From assembly GCF_902726565.1 (NCBI RefSeq), contig NZ_CACVAF010000001.1, positions 496,001-560,000 on the forward strand: a stretch of DNA of 64,000 nt. Reading direction: 5' to 3'. The DNA comes from Yersinia vastinensis. GTDB lineage: Bacteria > Pseudomonadota > Gammaproteobacteria > Enterobacterales > Enterobacteriaceae. Below are positions 19,801 through 28,762 of the stretch, piece after piece. Numbering within the stretch: position 1 is the stretch's first letter; each line of letters starts with the position of its first letter. The notes under the pieces are model-generated. The model saw nothing but the letters and a program-made list of their open reading frames with translations, was not told where the DNA came from and made no database searches. A program made the position numbers and the translations under genes.

Positions 19801-20463
19801 ATGACTCAGGATGAACTTAAAAAGGCAGTGGGCTGGGCAGCATTAGATTATGTCAAACCTGGCACTATTGTTGGGGTCGGGACCGGCTCAACTGCGGCAC
19901 ATTTCATTGATGCTCTCGCTTCCATCAAAGGCCAAATTGAAGGGGCGGTTTCCAGCTCTGACGCATCTACAGCCAAGCTGAAAAGTTACGGTATTCAGGT
20001 ATTTGATTGCAACGAAGTAGATACGCTGGATATTTATGTCGATGGTGCAGATGAAATTAACGGCCAGATGCAGATGATTAAAGGGGGCGGTGCCGCCCTG
20101 ACGCGTGAGAAAATTATTGCCGCTATAGCGCGTAAATTCATCTGTATTGCCGATGCATCTAAGCAGGTTGACGTGTTGGGTAAGTTCCCGCTGCCAGTAG
20201 AAGTTATTCCGATGGCTCGCTCTTATGTTGCCCGTGAGCTGGTTAAATTGGGTGGGTTACCGGAATATCGCCAAAATGTTCTGACCGATAACGGCAACGT
20301 TATTCTGGATGTCCATAACCTGACTATTTTAGATGCAGTCGCGTTAGAAAATAAAATTAATGGCATTGCTGGCGTTGTCACTGTGGGGTTATTTGCCAAC
20401 CGGGGTGCTGATGTGGCTCTGATTGGCACCGCTGACGGTGTGAAGACTGTGCTTCTAAAGTGA
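19801..20463 (+). CDS. rpiA: Ribose-5-phosphate isomerase A
   Basis: The enzyme interconverts ribose 5-phosphate and ribulose 5-phosphate. From ATG 19801 ([18 protein letters not shown]) it has 220 aa, close to the usual 219. An upstream in-frame ATG at 19729 adds 24 residues unlike the family. Motifs are [14 protein letters not shown] (about residues 25-38), VDGADEIN (about 81-88), and [12 protein letters not shown] (about 94-105). It is divergent from argP and followed, after the CRP site, by serA. Confidence 0.96.
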   Translation: MTQDELKKAVGWAALDYVKPGTIVGVGTGSTAAHFIDALASIKGQIEGAVSSSDASTAKLKSYGIQVFDCNEVDTLDIYVDGADEINGQMQMIKGGGAALTREKIIAAIARKFICIADASKQVDVLGKFPLPVEVIPMARSYVARELVKLGGLPEYRQNVLTDNGNVILDVHNLTILDAVALENKINGIAGVVTVGLFANRGADVALIGTADGVKTVLLK

Positions 20464-20549
20464 TCAGTTAAACCTTGCTCAGGGTGTGGTTTATTGACTT
20501 CACCCTGATAATTATTGTCTTTAAATATCTTTTCTTTAAATGGTTAAAT

Positions 20550-20569
20550 TTGGTGATATATATCACAAT
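20550..20569. promoter_or_regulatory. CRP site upstream of serA
   Basis: GGTGA (20552-20556), a 6-nt TATATA spacer and TCACA (20563-20567) match 9 of the 10 core positions of the CRP consensus TGTGA-N6-TCACA. It lies about 210 nt before the serA start in the 313-nt rpiA-serA gap. CRP control of serA is known in E. coli. The rest of the gap is A+T rich, consistent with Lrp-type control, but no Lrp site can be named by eye. Confidence 0.7.
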
Positions 20570-20776
20570 TTTGCATTTCATTTTATTAACCTGCCATTAA
20601 CTCTCCCTCAGCCAGTTTTTTATTCCATAAATTAACATCCGCACTGATTGTTATGCTGATAGACAGGCAATCGTTTGTATTGCCGCCCGCGTAATATTTG
20701 TTATGTTGGCAGGGTGCTGACCGGATTCATTCGATATCGGCAGCCACATCTGAAGTCTGAAAATAGGGTCGGGGAC

Positions 20777-22018
20777 ATGGCAAAAGTATCACTGGAGAAA
20801 GACAGAATTAAGTTTCTGTTAGTGGAAGGGGTGCACCAGAGCACGGTTGATAATCTGCGTGCGGCCGGTTATAGCAATATTGAATATCATAAAGGTGCCT
20901 TAGACACCGAATCACTGAAAGAATCTATTCGTGATGCTCACTTCGTCGGGATTCGATCGCGCACGCATCTGTCCGAAGAAGTTTTTGCTGCAGCAGAAAA
21001 ATTAGTTGCAGTAGGTTGTTTCTGTATCGGGACTAATCAGGTTGATTTAAATGCGGCAACCAAACGCGGTGTGCCGGTATTCAATGCACCTTTCTCCAAT
21101 ACCCGTTCGGTCGCCGAAATGGTACTGGGCGAGTTACTGTTGATGTTCCGTGGTATTCCCTCAGCTAATGCCAAAGCGCATCGTGGCGAGTGGAATAAGT
21201 TGGCGGTTGGCTCCTATGAAGCCCGTGGCAAAAAGCTGGGTATCATCGGGTATGGTCATATCGGTACTCAGTTGGGTATTTTGGCTGAAAGTGTCGGCAT
21301 GAAAGTCTTCTTCTACGATATCGAGAATAAGCTGTCGTTGGGGAATGCGCAGCAGGTTCGCCATCTGTCTGATTTATTGAACATGAGTGACGTGATAAGC
21401 CTGCATGTGCCAGAAAATCACTCCACTAAAAATATGATTGGCCCAGAGCAATTAGCACTGATGAAGCCCGGTGCGATGTTGATTAACGCCTCACGCGGTA
21501 CCGTGGTTGATATTCCGGCGCTGTGTGATGCATTGGCTAGTAATCATCTGGCCGGTGCGGCAATTGACGTTTTCCCTGAAGAGCCAGCAACCAATAAAGA
21601 CCCGTTCAATTCACCATTGTGCGAGTTTGATAATGTGTTATTGACTCCGCATATCGGTGGCTCCACTCAGGAAGCGCAGGAAAATATCGGTGACGAAGTG
21701 GCCGGTAAACTGGCGAAGTACTCTGACAACGGTTCAACGCTGTCTGCGGTTAACTTCCCAGAAGTTTCTCTGCCAGCCCACGGCGACAATACCCGCCGTC
21801 TGCTGCATATCCATGAAAACCGTCCTGGCATTCTGACCAGCATTAACAAAATTTTTGCTGAACAGAACGTCAATATCGCGGCGCAATATTTGCAAACCAG
21901 CGCTGAAATCGGTTACGTCGTTATCGACGTAGAAACTGATGATGCGGAAAATGCAGAAAAAGCATTGTTAGCCATGAAGGCGATTCCAGGGACTATACGC
22001 GCGCGTTTATTGTACTAA
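20777..22018 (+). CDS. serA: D-3-phosphoglycerate dehydrogenase
   Basis: First committed enzyme of serine synthesis, allosterically inhibited by serine. From ATG 20777 (MAKVSLEKDRIKFLLVEGVH) it has 413 aa; the 34 residues of an upstream in-frame extension are not part of the family. The NAD fold is GIIGYGHIGTQLGILAE (about residues 155-171), followed by the catalytic R, E and H of the dehydrogenase family (NASRGTVVD, PEEP, LLTPHIGGST). The C-terminal ACT domain (about 340-413) carries the serine site in HIHENRPGILTSIN. Confidence 0.97.
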   Translation: MAKVSLEKDRIKFLLVEGVHQSTVDNLRAAGYSNIEYHKGALDTESLKESIRDAHFVGIRSRTHLSEEVFAAAEKLVAVGCFCIGTNQVDLNAATKRGVPVFNAPFSNTRSVAEMVLGELLLMFRGIPSANAKAHRGEWNKLAVGSYEARGKKLGIIGYGHIGTQLGILAESVGMKVFFYDIENKLSLGNAQQVRHLSDLLNMSDVISLHVPENHSTKNMIGPEQLALMKPGAMLINASRGTVVDIPALCDALASNHLAGAAIDVFPEEPATNKDPFNSPLCEFDNVLLTPHIGGSTQEAQENIGDEVAGKLAKYSDNGSTLSAVNFPEVSLPAHGDNTRRLLHIHENRPGILTSINKIFAEQNVNIAAQYLQTSAEIGYVVIDVETDDAENAEKALLAMKAIPGTIRARLLY

Positions 22019-22108
22019 CATATTCTTCGTCTTGGCATTGCTGCCTAGCGGCAACGTCAATGTCTTTGGGTATGGTTATGTGATGTCCGCGTGAGTAAAA
22101 AATGACTG

Positions 22109-22143
22109 AACACCCGCTATCACGAGATTTCGGGTGTTTTTTT
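22109..22143 (+). terminator. Intrinsic terminator after serA
   Basis: AACACCCG and CGGGTGTT pair across a 12-nt loop and are followed by a run of T. It also faces the 3' end of fau. Confidence 0.85.
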
Positions 22144-22160
22144 ATGCGGAAAGTCTTGGT

Positions 22161-22757
22161 TCACCACCGCCAGACTTTTTCCGGTGTGACTATCTCGGGT
22201 AGTGGCACATCCCAATGTTCACTGGGTAAATATTCTACGCGCTGACAATCATGAGCAAGACCAATAGGATAGGGGCCGCCATGCTGCCAGTGTTGTAGTG
22301 TGCGGTCATAAAAACCACCCCCCATCCCTAAGCGCTGCCCGTGTTGATCGAATGCCACCAGCGGGGTTATCACCACGTCTAGCTGGTTTAAGGGCAGAAC
22401 ATCGCGCACATCTAACTGAGGTTCAAAGATTTTCAGCCGGTTACGTATAAGCTGGCTATCAGGCCGATAGCTGAGAAAGAGTAAATTCCCGGGGCTGAAG
22501 GGGTGGAGAACAGGGAGATAAACTTGCTTTTTCTGCTGCCACAGCAACTCGATAACCGGGTCAGTATTCAGCTCGCCATCAAAAGAGAGAAATATCGCGA
22601 CCGTATTCGCTTGTTGAATTTTATGGTGGGAGGCGAGATGACTGGCGGCGAGATGAGCTGATTGCTGCTGTTGCTCCGGAGTGAGCAAGCGCCGGCGCTC
22701 ACGAATTTCACTGCGAATTTTTTGCCGCTCAAGGGCATGTTGCGGATTCAAGGGCAT
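22161..22757 (-). CDS. fau: 5-formyltetrahydrofolate cyclo-ligase
   Basis: This 198-aa enzyme (YgfA) converts 5-formyl-THF to 5,10-methenyl-THF with ATP, recycling a folate made by a GlyA side reaction. Family motifs are IRSEIRERRRLLT at the N-terminus, FLSFDGELNTDPVI near residues 54-67, and the ATP/Mg loop LGMGGGFYDRTL near 141-152. It is encoded directly downstream of 6S RNA on the same strand, the conserved ssrS-fau arrangement, so both come from the ssrS promoters. The enzyme acts on the one-carbon pool also fed by gcvTHP further right. Confidence 0.95.
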   Translation of the reverse strand: MPLNPQHALERQKIRSEIRERRRLLTPEQQQQSAHLAASHLASHHKIQQANTVAIFLSFDGELNTDPVIELLWQQKKQVYLPVLHPFSPGNLLFLSYRPDSQLIRNRLKIFEPQLDVRDVLPLNQLDVVITPLVAFDQHGQRLGMGGGFYDRTLQHWQHGGPYPIGLAHDCQRVEYLPSEHWDVPLPEIVTPEKVWRW

Positions 22758-22857
22758 TTTATTGACTTAAAAAACAAGTTGTTAACTAAGTAAGGAGGAA
22801 ATTGCCTGTATCACAACGAACGTGATAACCAAAAAGTGCCGGTTACACGATAAGAAA

Positions 22858-23041
22858 GGGATCTCCGAGATGCCGCCGCAGGCTGTAACCCTTGAACCCA
22901 TGGTTCAAGGTGAACGCAGCGTCGCAACCTTAAGGCTTCTCGGCGGACCGAGCATGCGCACCGGTTACGGAGGCACTACATTCTGTTGGTATTAAATATC
23001 GGCTCAGGGGACTGACCCGCTGACAAACACCTCAGAGAAAT
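22858..23041 (-). ncRNA. ssrS: 6S RNA
   Basis: Reading on the minus strand from 23041 the RNA begins ATTTCTCTGAGG and ends near GGAGATCCC at 22858, 184 nt, the same size as E. coli 6S RNA. Conserved blocks are obvious: CAGTCCCCTGAGCCGATATT near the 5' end, GCATGCTCGGTCCG, GAGAAGCCTTAA in the middle, and GGTTACAGCCTGCGGCGGCA near the 3' end. 6S RNA mimics an open promoter and sequesters sigma70 RNA polymerase in stationary phase. It precedes fau and follows zapA, as in E. coli. The ends are set by comparison with the E. coli RNA. Confidence 0.95.
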
Positions 23042-23078
23042 TCTTTACTCACTGCTGAATCTATCATTCAACAGAGAT

Positions 23079-23408
23079 TTATTCAAATTGTGCATCCTGA
23101 CGTTCAGAGATGCGACCCTGTTCAAGCAATGCCTGTTCAATGGTCTGTTGTAGCATTCGTATACGTTGCTCCATATTGGAAGCATAGTCACGGGTTTTTA
23201 ATCTTTCCTGAGCTAATTCGTGACATACGTTCAATGCCGCGATAAAAACTAACTGCTCAGTATTGGTGACTCTAGTGCGAACTTTCAGATCTTGCAACCG
23301 TTGGTTAAGATCTTCTGCTGCCATGTTCAACGCATCTTGTTGTTCTGGCGGACAATTAACTCTTAACGAGCGACCAAAAATTTGAATATCTACCGGTTGT
23401 GCAGACAT
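23079..23408 (-). CDS. zapA: ZapA, FtsZ-associated cell division protein
   Basis: This is a 109-aa cytoplasmic protein that cross-links FtsZ filaments in the Z ring. The N-terminal globular part starts [20 protein letters not shown], followed by a long C-terminal coiled coil (about residues 45-100) with the conserved [13 protein letters not shown] segment. Length equals that of E. coli ZapA. It lies upstream of ssrS and fau on the same strand and is divergent from ygfB. Confidence 0.95.
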   Translation of the reverse strand: MSAQPVDIQIFGRSLRVNCPPEQQDALNMAAEDLNQRLQDLKVRTRVTNTEQLVFIAALNVCHELAQERLKTRDYASNMEQRIRMLQQTIEQALLEQGRISERQDAQFE

Positions 23409-23665
23409 GCGACCTTCCTGACTAATTTCGCGCCAGCCCTGAAAACCAGAGGCAAATTGCTCGTAGCTGCAAAGCGGGCGTCACTATATATACCTCGATA
23501 CCAAGATACAACCCCTTTATCCCCCATCTTTCAAATTGCAAATCTGTTTGCTGCCTTCCTGCATATTGAAATCTATAGGGTATATAGCGTTGCGTTTTCT
23601 GGTATAGCGACCTTTCTTGGTGGTAGCATAACACGAACTTATCCTGCCAACGATGACCAATACGC

Positions 23666-24244
23666 ATGTCTATAGAGAATACATTACCGACTTACCAATC
23701 ACTTGCCCTGGCATTGAACCAGCAAGCAGTGGCATTAACCCCCGCTGAAATGCATGGTTTGATCAGCGGAATGCTCTGTGGTGGCAGTAAAGACAACGGT
23801 TGGCGCACCTTGGTGCATGACCTGACCAATGAAGGTGTCGCGTTTTCACAATCACTGGATTTACCGTTACAACAGTTACATGAAGCAACACAAGAAGCGC
23901 TGGAAAACGAAGGTTTTATGTTCCAGTTATTGATTCCTGAAGGGGAAGAGATCACGGTTTTTGACCGTGCTGATGCATTATCAGGCTGGGTTAACCATTT
24001 CCTGCTAGGGCTTGGGATGCTGCAACCGAAGCTGGCGCAAGTGAAAGATGAAGTCGGCGAAGCGATCGATGATTTGCGTAATATCGCTCAGTTAGGGTAT
24101 GACGAAGATGAAGATCAAGAAGAACTGGCTCAGTCATTGGAAGAAGTGATTGAGTATGTGCGTGTCGCGGCAATCTTGTGCCATATCGAATTTACGCAAG
24201 AAAAGCCGACAGCTCCGGAAATACGTAAGCCGACATTACACTAA
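23666..24244 (+). CDS. ygfB: YgfB, UPF0149 family protein
   Basis: This is a 192-aa all-helical acidic protein of the UPF0149/YecA family. It starts [20 protein letters not shown] and shows the family blocks [12 protein letters not shown] (about residues 29-40), [13 protein letters not shown] and the acidic [16 protein letters not shown] segment. Its role in Enterobacteriaceae is not defined. The downstream gene pepP starts 54 nt after its stop, and ubiH and ubiI follow, as in E. coli, so it is the first gene of the ygfB-pepP-ubiH-ubiI cluster. Confidence 0.92.
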   Translation: MSIENTLPTYQSLALALNQQAVALTPAEMHGLISGMLCGGSKDNGWRTLVHDLTNEGVAFSQSLDLPLQQLHEATQEALENEGFMFQLLIPEGEEITVFDRADALSGWVNHFLLGLGMLQPKLAQVKDEVGEAIDDLRNIAQLGYDEDEDQEELAQSLEEVIEYVRVAAILCHIEFTQEKPTAPEIRKPTLH

Positions 24245-24298
24245 ACAAATCCATGTTGTGTTTTGAATGATGAAAACCGGATATTTCAGGAGGGTGTG

Positions 24299-25612
24299 AT
24301 GACTCAGCAAGAATACCAGAACCGCCGTCAGGCGTTGTTAGCGAAGATGGCTCCAGGCAGTGCAGCCATTATTTTTGCCGCACCAGAGGCCACACGCAGC
24401 GCGGATTCCGAATATCCTTATCGGCAGAATAGCGATTTTAGTTACCTGACGGGTTTCAATGAGCCGGAAGCGGTATTGATTCTGGTGAAAAGTGATGAGA
24501 CACACAACCACAGCGTATTGTTTAACCGGGTACGGGATTTAACTGCTGAAATCTGGTTTGGTCGTCGTTTGGGGCAAGAGGCTGCGCCTACAAAGTTAGG
24601 GGTCGATCGCGCATTATCTTTTAACGAAATCGACGAACATCTCTATTTGCTGCTTAATCGCCTTGATGTGGTCTATCACGCGCAGGGCCAATATGACTAT
24701 GCCGATAAAATTGTGTTTGCCGCGTTGGAGCGATTACGCAATGGTTTTCGTAAAAATCTGCGTGCACCAGCAACTTTAACGGACTGGCGTCCATGGCTGC
24801 ATGAAATGCGTCTGTTTAAGTCAGAAGAAGAAATTGCGGTGATGCGCCGCGCTGGTGAAATCAGTGCGTTGGCCCACACTCGCGCGATGGAAAGATGCCG
24901 TCCGGGGATGTTTGAGTACCAGTTGGAAGGGGAAATTCTGCATGAGTTTACTCGCCATGGTGCGCGTTATCCGGCATATAACACGATCGTTGGTGGCGGT
25001 GAAAACGGCTGCATTTTGCATTACACCGAAAATGAGTGTGAGCTGCGTGATGGCGAACTGGTACTGATTGACGCGGGTTGTGAATATCAGGGTTATGCGG
25101 GCGACATCACGCGTACCTTCCCGGTGAATGGCAAGTTTACCCCGGCGCAGCGTGAGATTTATGACATCGTATTGGCATCCATCAACAAATCACTCGAACT
25201 ATACCGGCCCGGCACCAGTATTCGTGAAGTTACAGAACAGGTCGTGAGGATTATGATTACCGGCTTGGTCAATTTGGGCATCCTGAAAGGTGATGTTGAA
25301 CAACTCATTACTGAGCAGGCGCATCGGCCATTCTTTATGCATGGTTTGAGCCACTGGCTGGGGATGGATGTGCATGATGTTGGCGATTATGCTAACAGTG
25401 ATCGTGGGCGTATTCTTGAACCTGGCATGGTGCTAACCATTGAGCCTGGGCTGTATATCGCGCCGGATGCCGACGTGCCGCCACAATATCGCGGTATTGG
25501 TATCCGAATTGAGGATGACATCGTGATTACTGCCGACGGTAACGAAAATCTTACCGCCAGTGTAGTAAAAGATCCCGATGCAATTGAAGCTCTTATGGCG
25601 GCAGCGAGATAA
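24299..25612 (+). CDS. pepP: Xaa-Pro aminopeptidase P
   Basis: The Mn-dependent enzyme removes an N-terminal residue ahead of proline. From ATG 24299, which has AGGAGGG just upstream, it has 437 aa (E. coli 441); the in-frame ATG at 24263 lies before the ribosome site and was not used. The N-terminal creatinase-like domain (YRQNSDFSYLTGFNEPEAVL) is followed by the pita-bread catalytic domain. Metal ligands are in LIDAGCEYQGYAGDITRTF, HGLSHWLGMDVHD, LTIEPGLYI and IRIEDD. UbiH begins 3 nt after its stop. Confidence 0.95.
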   Translation: MTQQEYQNRRQALLAKMAPGSAAIIFAAPEATRSADSEYPYRQNSDFSYLTGFNEPEAVLILVKSDETHNHSVLFNRVRDLTAEIWFGRRLGQEAAPTKLGVDRALSFNEIDEHLYLLLNRLDVVYHAQGQYDYADKIVFAALERLRNGFRKNLRAPATLTDWRPWLHEMRLFKSEEEIAVMRRAGEISALAHTRAMERCRPGMFEYQLEGEILHEFTRHGARYPAYNTIVGGGENGCILHYTENECELRDGELVLIDAGCEYQGYAGDITRTFPVNGKFTPAQREIYDIVLASINKSLELYRPGTSIREVTEQVVRIMITGLVNLGILKGDVEQLITEQAHRPFFMHGLSHWLGMDVHDVGDYANSDRGRILEPGMVLTIEPGLYIAPDADVPPQYRGIGIRIEDDIVITADGNENLTASVVKDPDAIEALMAAAR

Positions 25613-25615
25613 CTG

Positions 25616-26785
25616 ATGAGCGTGATAATTGTCGGCGGCGGTATGGCTGGTGCAACATTGGCGCTGGCTATTTCATCCCTTACGCAAGGGGCAGTGCCGG
25701 TGGCACTGATTGAAGCCCAACTGCCGGATAATCGTCAGCACCCGGGTTTTGATGCCAGAGCCATCGCACTGGCGCAGGGAACATGCCAGCAGCTCGAGAA
25801 TATCGGTGTTTGGTCGGCATTGGCCGATTGTGCCACCGCCATTGAACATGTTCACGTCAGTGATAATGGGCATTCTGGCTTTGTGAATTTACGGGCGCAA
25901 GATTATCGTGTACCGGCGTTGGGTCAAGTGATTGAGCTGCACGATGCGGGGCAACGGTTATTTGCTTTATTACAGACAGCGCCGGGCGTCACTTTGTATT
26001 GCCCGGCAAAAGTAGTGGACGTGACCCGCACGACAGAGTCAGCTAATGTGATGCTGAATAACGGCCAGCAGCTGAGTGCAAAATTGCTGGTGGCGGCGGA
26101 TGGCTCTTATTCTGCATTAGCTCAGGCGTGCAATATTCAGTGGCAGCAGCAGGATTACCAACAAATTGCAGTGATTGCTAATGTTACTACCTCTGAACTG
26201 CCCAATGGCCGCGCCTTTGAGCGGTTTACCCGTAATGGCCCATTGGCATTATTACCTATGTCGCAAGGGCGCAGTTCGCTGGTTTGGTGTCATGCCAAAG
26301 ATGATAAACAACACGTCGATAGCTGGGATGATGCCCGTTTTCTGGCAGAGTTACAGCGGGCTTTTGGTTGGCGTCTAGGGAGATTTCTTCATGCGGGCAA
26401 GCGTCATAGCTATCCATTGCAGTTGTTGACCGCCTCACGGCATATTAGCCATCGTTTGGCATTGGTCGGTAATGCGGCCCAAACACTGCATCCGATAGCG
26501 GGTCAGGGTTTTAATCTGGGTTTGCGCGATGTGATGTCGTTGGCTGAAACCATCGCACAAGCAGGTGAAGATCCCGGCGACTATGGTGTACTAAGCCAAT
26601 ACCAACAACGGCGACAGCAAGATCAACAGGCGACTATCGGGGTGACTGATGGCTTAATTCACCTGTTTGCCAATCGCTATGGGCCACTCGTGGTTGGACG
26701 TAACCTTGCTTTGATGTCAATGGAATGTATCCCTACCATTCGAGATGCTTTTGCGAGGCGGACGCTGGGCTGGGTTAAGCGCTAG
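25616..26785 (+). CDS. ubiH: UbiH, 2-octaprenyl-6-methoxyphenol hydroxylase
   Basis: This is a 389-aa FAD-dependent monooxygenase of ubiquinone biosynthesis, hydroxylating C1 of the ring. The FAD Rossmann motif IIVGGGMAGATLALAI is at the extreme N-terminus, the family DG motif LLVAADGSYSALAQ lies around 156-169, and ALVGNAAQTLHPIAGQGFNLGLRD near 281-304 is the FAD-ribityl GD-type motif with GN for GD. The start lies 3 nt after pepP, implying coupled translation. It is followed by the paralogous ubiI after a short gap containing a repeat-like element. Confidence 0.94.
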   Translation: MSVIIVGGGMAGATLALAISSLTQGAVPVALIEAQLPDNRQHPGFDARAIALAQGTCQQLENIGVWSALADCATAIEHVHVSDNGHSGFVNLRAQDYRVPALGQVIELHDAGQRLFALLQTAPGVTLYCPAKVVDVTRTTESANVMLNNGQQLSAKLLVAADGSYSALAQACNIQWQQQDYQQIAVIANVTTSELPNGRAFERFTRNGPLALLPMSQGRSSLVWCHAKDDKQHVDSWDDARFLAELQRAFGWRLGRFLHAGKRHSYPLQLLTASRHISHRLALVGNAAQTLHPIAGQGFNLGLRDVMSLAETIAQAGEDPGDYGVLSQYQQRRQQDQQATIGVTDGLIHLFANRYGPLVVGRNLALMSMECIPTIRDAFARRTLGWVKR

Positions 26786-26799
26786 CGTTGTCTTCTCTT

Positions 26800-26928
26800 C
26801 ATCTTTCAAGTGGCGGGCGTGTTGGCTGCTCTTGGTCACCTGAACGACTGACGGGTATATGCTCATCGGAATGATCTCGTTTGCCAGCCTCTCGCATCCT
26901 GAAATCTATTGGGTAGGCAAAGTGAGTA
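26800..26928. repeat. Degenerate intergenic repeat between ubiH and ubiI
   Basis: The segment with GTGTTGGCTGCTCTTGGTCA, then CTGACGGGTATATGCTCATCGG and GCCAGCCTCTCGCATCCTG aligns in order with the 122-bp units at 35828-36186 (GTGTTAGCTGCGCTC, GAGTAAGCTCATCGGG, GGCTGCCTACCTGTG). It is an older, diverged copy of the same palindromic family. Confidence 0.55.
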
Positions 26929-26949
26929 TTTATTAAGGAATACTTTTTA

Positions 26950-28170
26950 ATGCAATCATATGACGTAGTGATCGCCGGTGGCGGAATGGTCGGTCTCGCA
27001 CTGGCTTGCGGCTTACAAGGCAGTGGTCTGCGTATTGCCATTCTGGAACATCAGCCAGCGCAGGAACCACTATCTGCTCCTGTGACCGGTGAATTGGCGC
27101 TGCGAGTCTCGGCGATTAATGCGGCCAGTGAGCGCTTACTGCAAAAAATTGGCGTGTGGGACAGTATCTTAGCGCTACGCGCCAGCCCCTATCGTGGTAT
27201 GGAGGTTTGGGATCAGGACAGCTTTGGGAAAATTGCATTCCACGCGAATGAATACGGCTTCAGTCACCTCGGTCATATTATCGAAAATAGCGTCATCCAG
27301 CAGGCTTTGTGGCAGCGGGCCAGCCAATTGGCCGATGTTACTCTATTGGCCCCAGCGAGCCTAAAACAGGTCGCTTGGGGGGAAAGTGAGGCTTTTATCA
27401 CGTTGACTGACGATCGAATGCTCAGTGCCAAGTTAGTGGTTGGGGCTGATGGTGCGAACTCTTGGTTGCGTCAGCATGCGGATATCCCGCTGACATTTTG
27501 GGATTATGCCCATCATGCACTCGTGGCGACTATTCGCACTGAAGAGGCCCATCAAGCGACTGCGCGCCAAGTGTTTCATGGTGATGGTATTCTGGCTTTC
27601 CTGCCTTTTAGCGACGCTCATCTTAGTTCTATTGTCTGGTCATTACCGCCTGAACGAGCCGCCGAATTGGCTGTGTTACCCTCCGAGCAATTTAATCATG
27701 AGCTGGGGATCGCCTTTGATATGCGGCTGGGGCAATGCCAGCTTGAGAGTGAACGCCAGACTTTTCCTCTGACGGGGCGCTATGCTCGTAGCTTTGCTGG
27801 CCACCGTTTGGCGCTGGTGGGCGATGCCGCTCACACGGTCCACCCATTGGCTGGGCAGGGGGTAAACCTCGGCTTTATGGACGCCGCCGAGTTGGTTTCT
27901 GAGCTTCGACGTTTACAACATCAAGGGAAAGATATCGGCCAACATCTCTATCTGCGCCGTTATGAACGTCGCCGCAAACACAGTGCTGCGGTGATGCTCG
28001 CCAGCATGCAAGGTTTTCGTGACTTATTTGACGGCCGGCACCCTGCAAAGAAATTGCTACGCGATATCGGGTTAACATTGGCAGATAACTTACCGGGTGT
28101 AAAACCACAGCTCGTGCGTCAGGCGATGGGGTTAAATAGTTTACCCGATTGGCTAGAGCAGCCCCAATAA
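26950..28170 (+). CDS. ubiI: UbiI (VisC), 2-octaprenylphenol hydroxylase
   Basis: This 406-aa FAD monooxygenase performs C5 hydroxylation in aerobic ubiquinone synthesis. The FAD motif VVIAGGGMVGLALACGL is at residues 6-22, the VVGADGANSWLR segment lies near 162-173, and ALVGDAAHTVHPLAGQGVNLGFMD is near 290-313. It is similar in length and plan to UbiH but clearly distinct. A 164-nt gap with a repeat remnant separates it from ubiH. The ATG at 26950 follows AAGGAATACTTTTTA. Immediately after the stop begins another dispersed repeat. Confidence 0.94.
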   Translation: MQSYDVVIAGGGMVGLALACGLQGSGLRIAILEHQPAQEPLSAPVTGELALRVSAINAASERLLQKIGVWDSILALRASPYRGMEVWDQDSFGKIAFHANEYGFSHLGHIIENSVIQQALWQRASQLADVTLLAPASLKQVAWGESEAFITLTDDRMLSAKLVVGADGANSWLRQHADIPLTFWDYAHHALVATIRTEEAHQATARQVFHGDGILAFLPFSDAHLSSIVWSLPPERAAELAVLPSEQFNHELGIAFDMRLGQCQLESERQTFPLTGRYARSFAGHRLALVGDAAHTVHPLAGQGVNLGFMDAAELVSELRRLQHQGKDIGQHLYLRRYERRRKHSAAVMLASMQGFRDLFDGRHPAKKLLRDIGLTLADNLPGVKPQLVRQAMGLNSLPDWLEQPQ

Positions 28171-28375
28171 GGCTATTTTATTTGTCATTTTGAATTTGGG
28201 TCGTGCTCGAAATCTTCACGTGCTGCTTGTACGTTCTGGCTAATTCACGGTACTCACCCTGATGAGCCCCTTAAAAGGGGCCTGCAAAATGCATCCATTT
28301 CGTCTGTACGCTGTCTGTATCCATTATTTATTCGCAAACAGTTGGCAGCAACAATTACGCCTATTGGGAGTGATG
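28171..28375. repeat. Dispersed intergenic repeat, copy A (after ubiI)
   Basis: Starts at GGCTATTTTATTTGTCATTT, continues TTGGGTCGTGCTCGAAATC and ends near GCAGCAACAATTACGCCTA. The same ordered blocks recur at 30326-30470 behind gcvH (GGCTATTTTATTTGCCATTT, CTGGGCGGTGCTCAGAATCC, GCAACAATGACGCCCTA). Copy A has extra sequence in the middle, including CCCCTTAAAAGGGG. The remaining gap to 28762 is the gcv control region. Confidence 0.7.
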
Positions 28376-28661
28376 ACTCGGATATCGTCCTCTCAGTTGA
28401 AATAATCTAATTTCAGTGTGGTTTTCGCATTAGTTTTTTTCACGCATAACTAAAACCTGAAAAGTTGAATACGACAGAGTTTTGGTTGTTTAGTTATATA
28501 ACATCGTAATTTTTACTGTTTAATTGTTAATTGTGTGCCTAAGTACGCAGTTTTGTAGTGGAAAACTCTGCACAATACCCCCGCCTTTTGCTTTCTTACC
28601 GCCTGTTATTGCCTATTTTAGCTTATGGTTACCTGATGAATTCGGTGATAACGTTGGGTAA

Positions 28662-28677
28662 AAGGTATCGTTTGCGT
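28662..28677. promoter_or_regulatory. Candidate PurR operator before gcvT
   Basis: AAGGTATCGTTTGCGT matches 12 of 16 positions of the PurR consensus in the orientation ACGAAAACGTTTGCGT, with a perfect right half. It lies about 85 nt before the gcvT start. PurR repression of gcvTHP is established in E. coli. GcvA and Lrp sites, also expected here, cannot be named by eye. Confidence 0.5.
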
Positions 28678-28762
28678 CGTGTGACTCATGCCTGTTTTTC
28701 TGGGGTTTATAGTACCGATACCAGACACTCATTACATGTGACCCAAAGTGAAGGGAATAAAG

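Noticed and set aside
28376..28762. Glycine riboswitch before gcvT
   Set aside because: No tandem aptamer-like conserved blocks seen. Enterobacterial gcvTHP is controlled by GcvA/GcvR, Lrp and PurR rather than a riboswitch.
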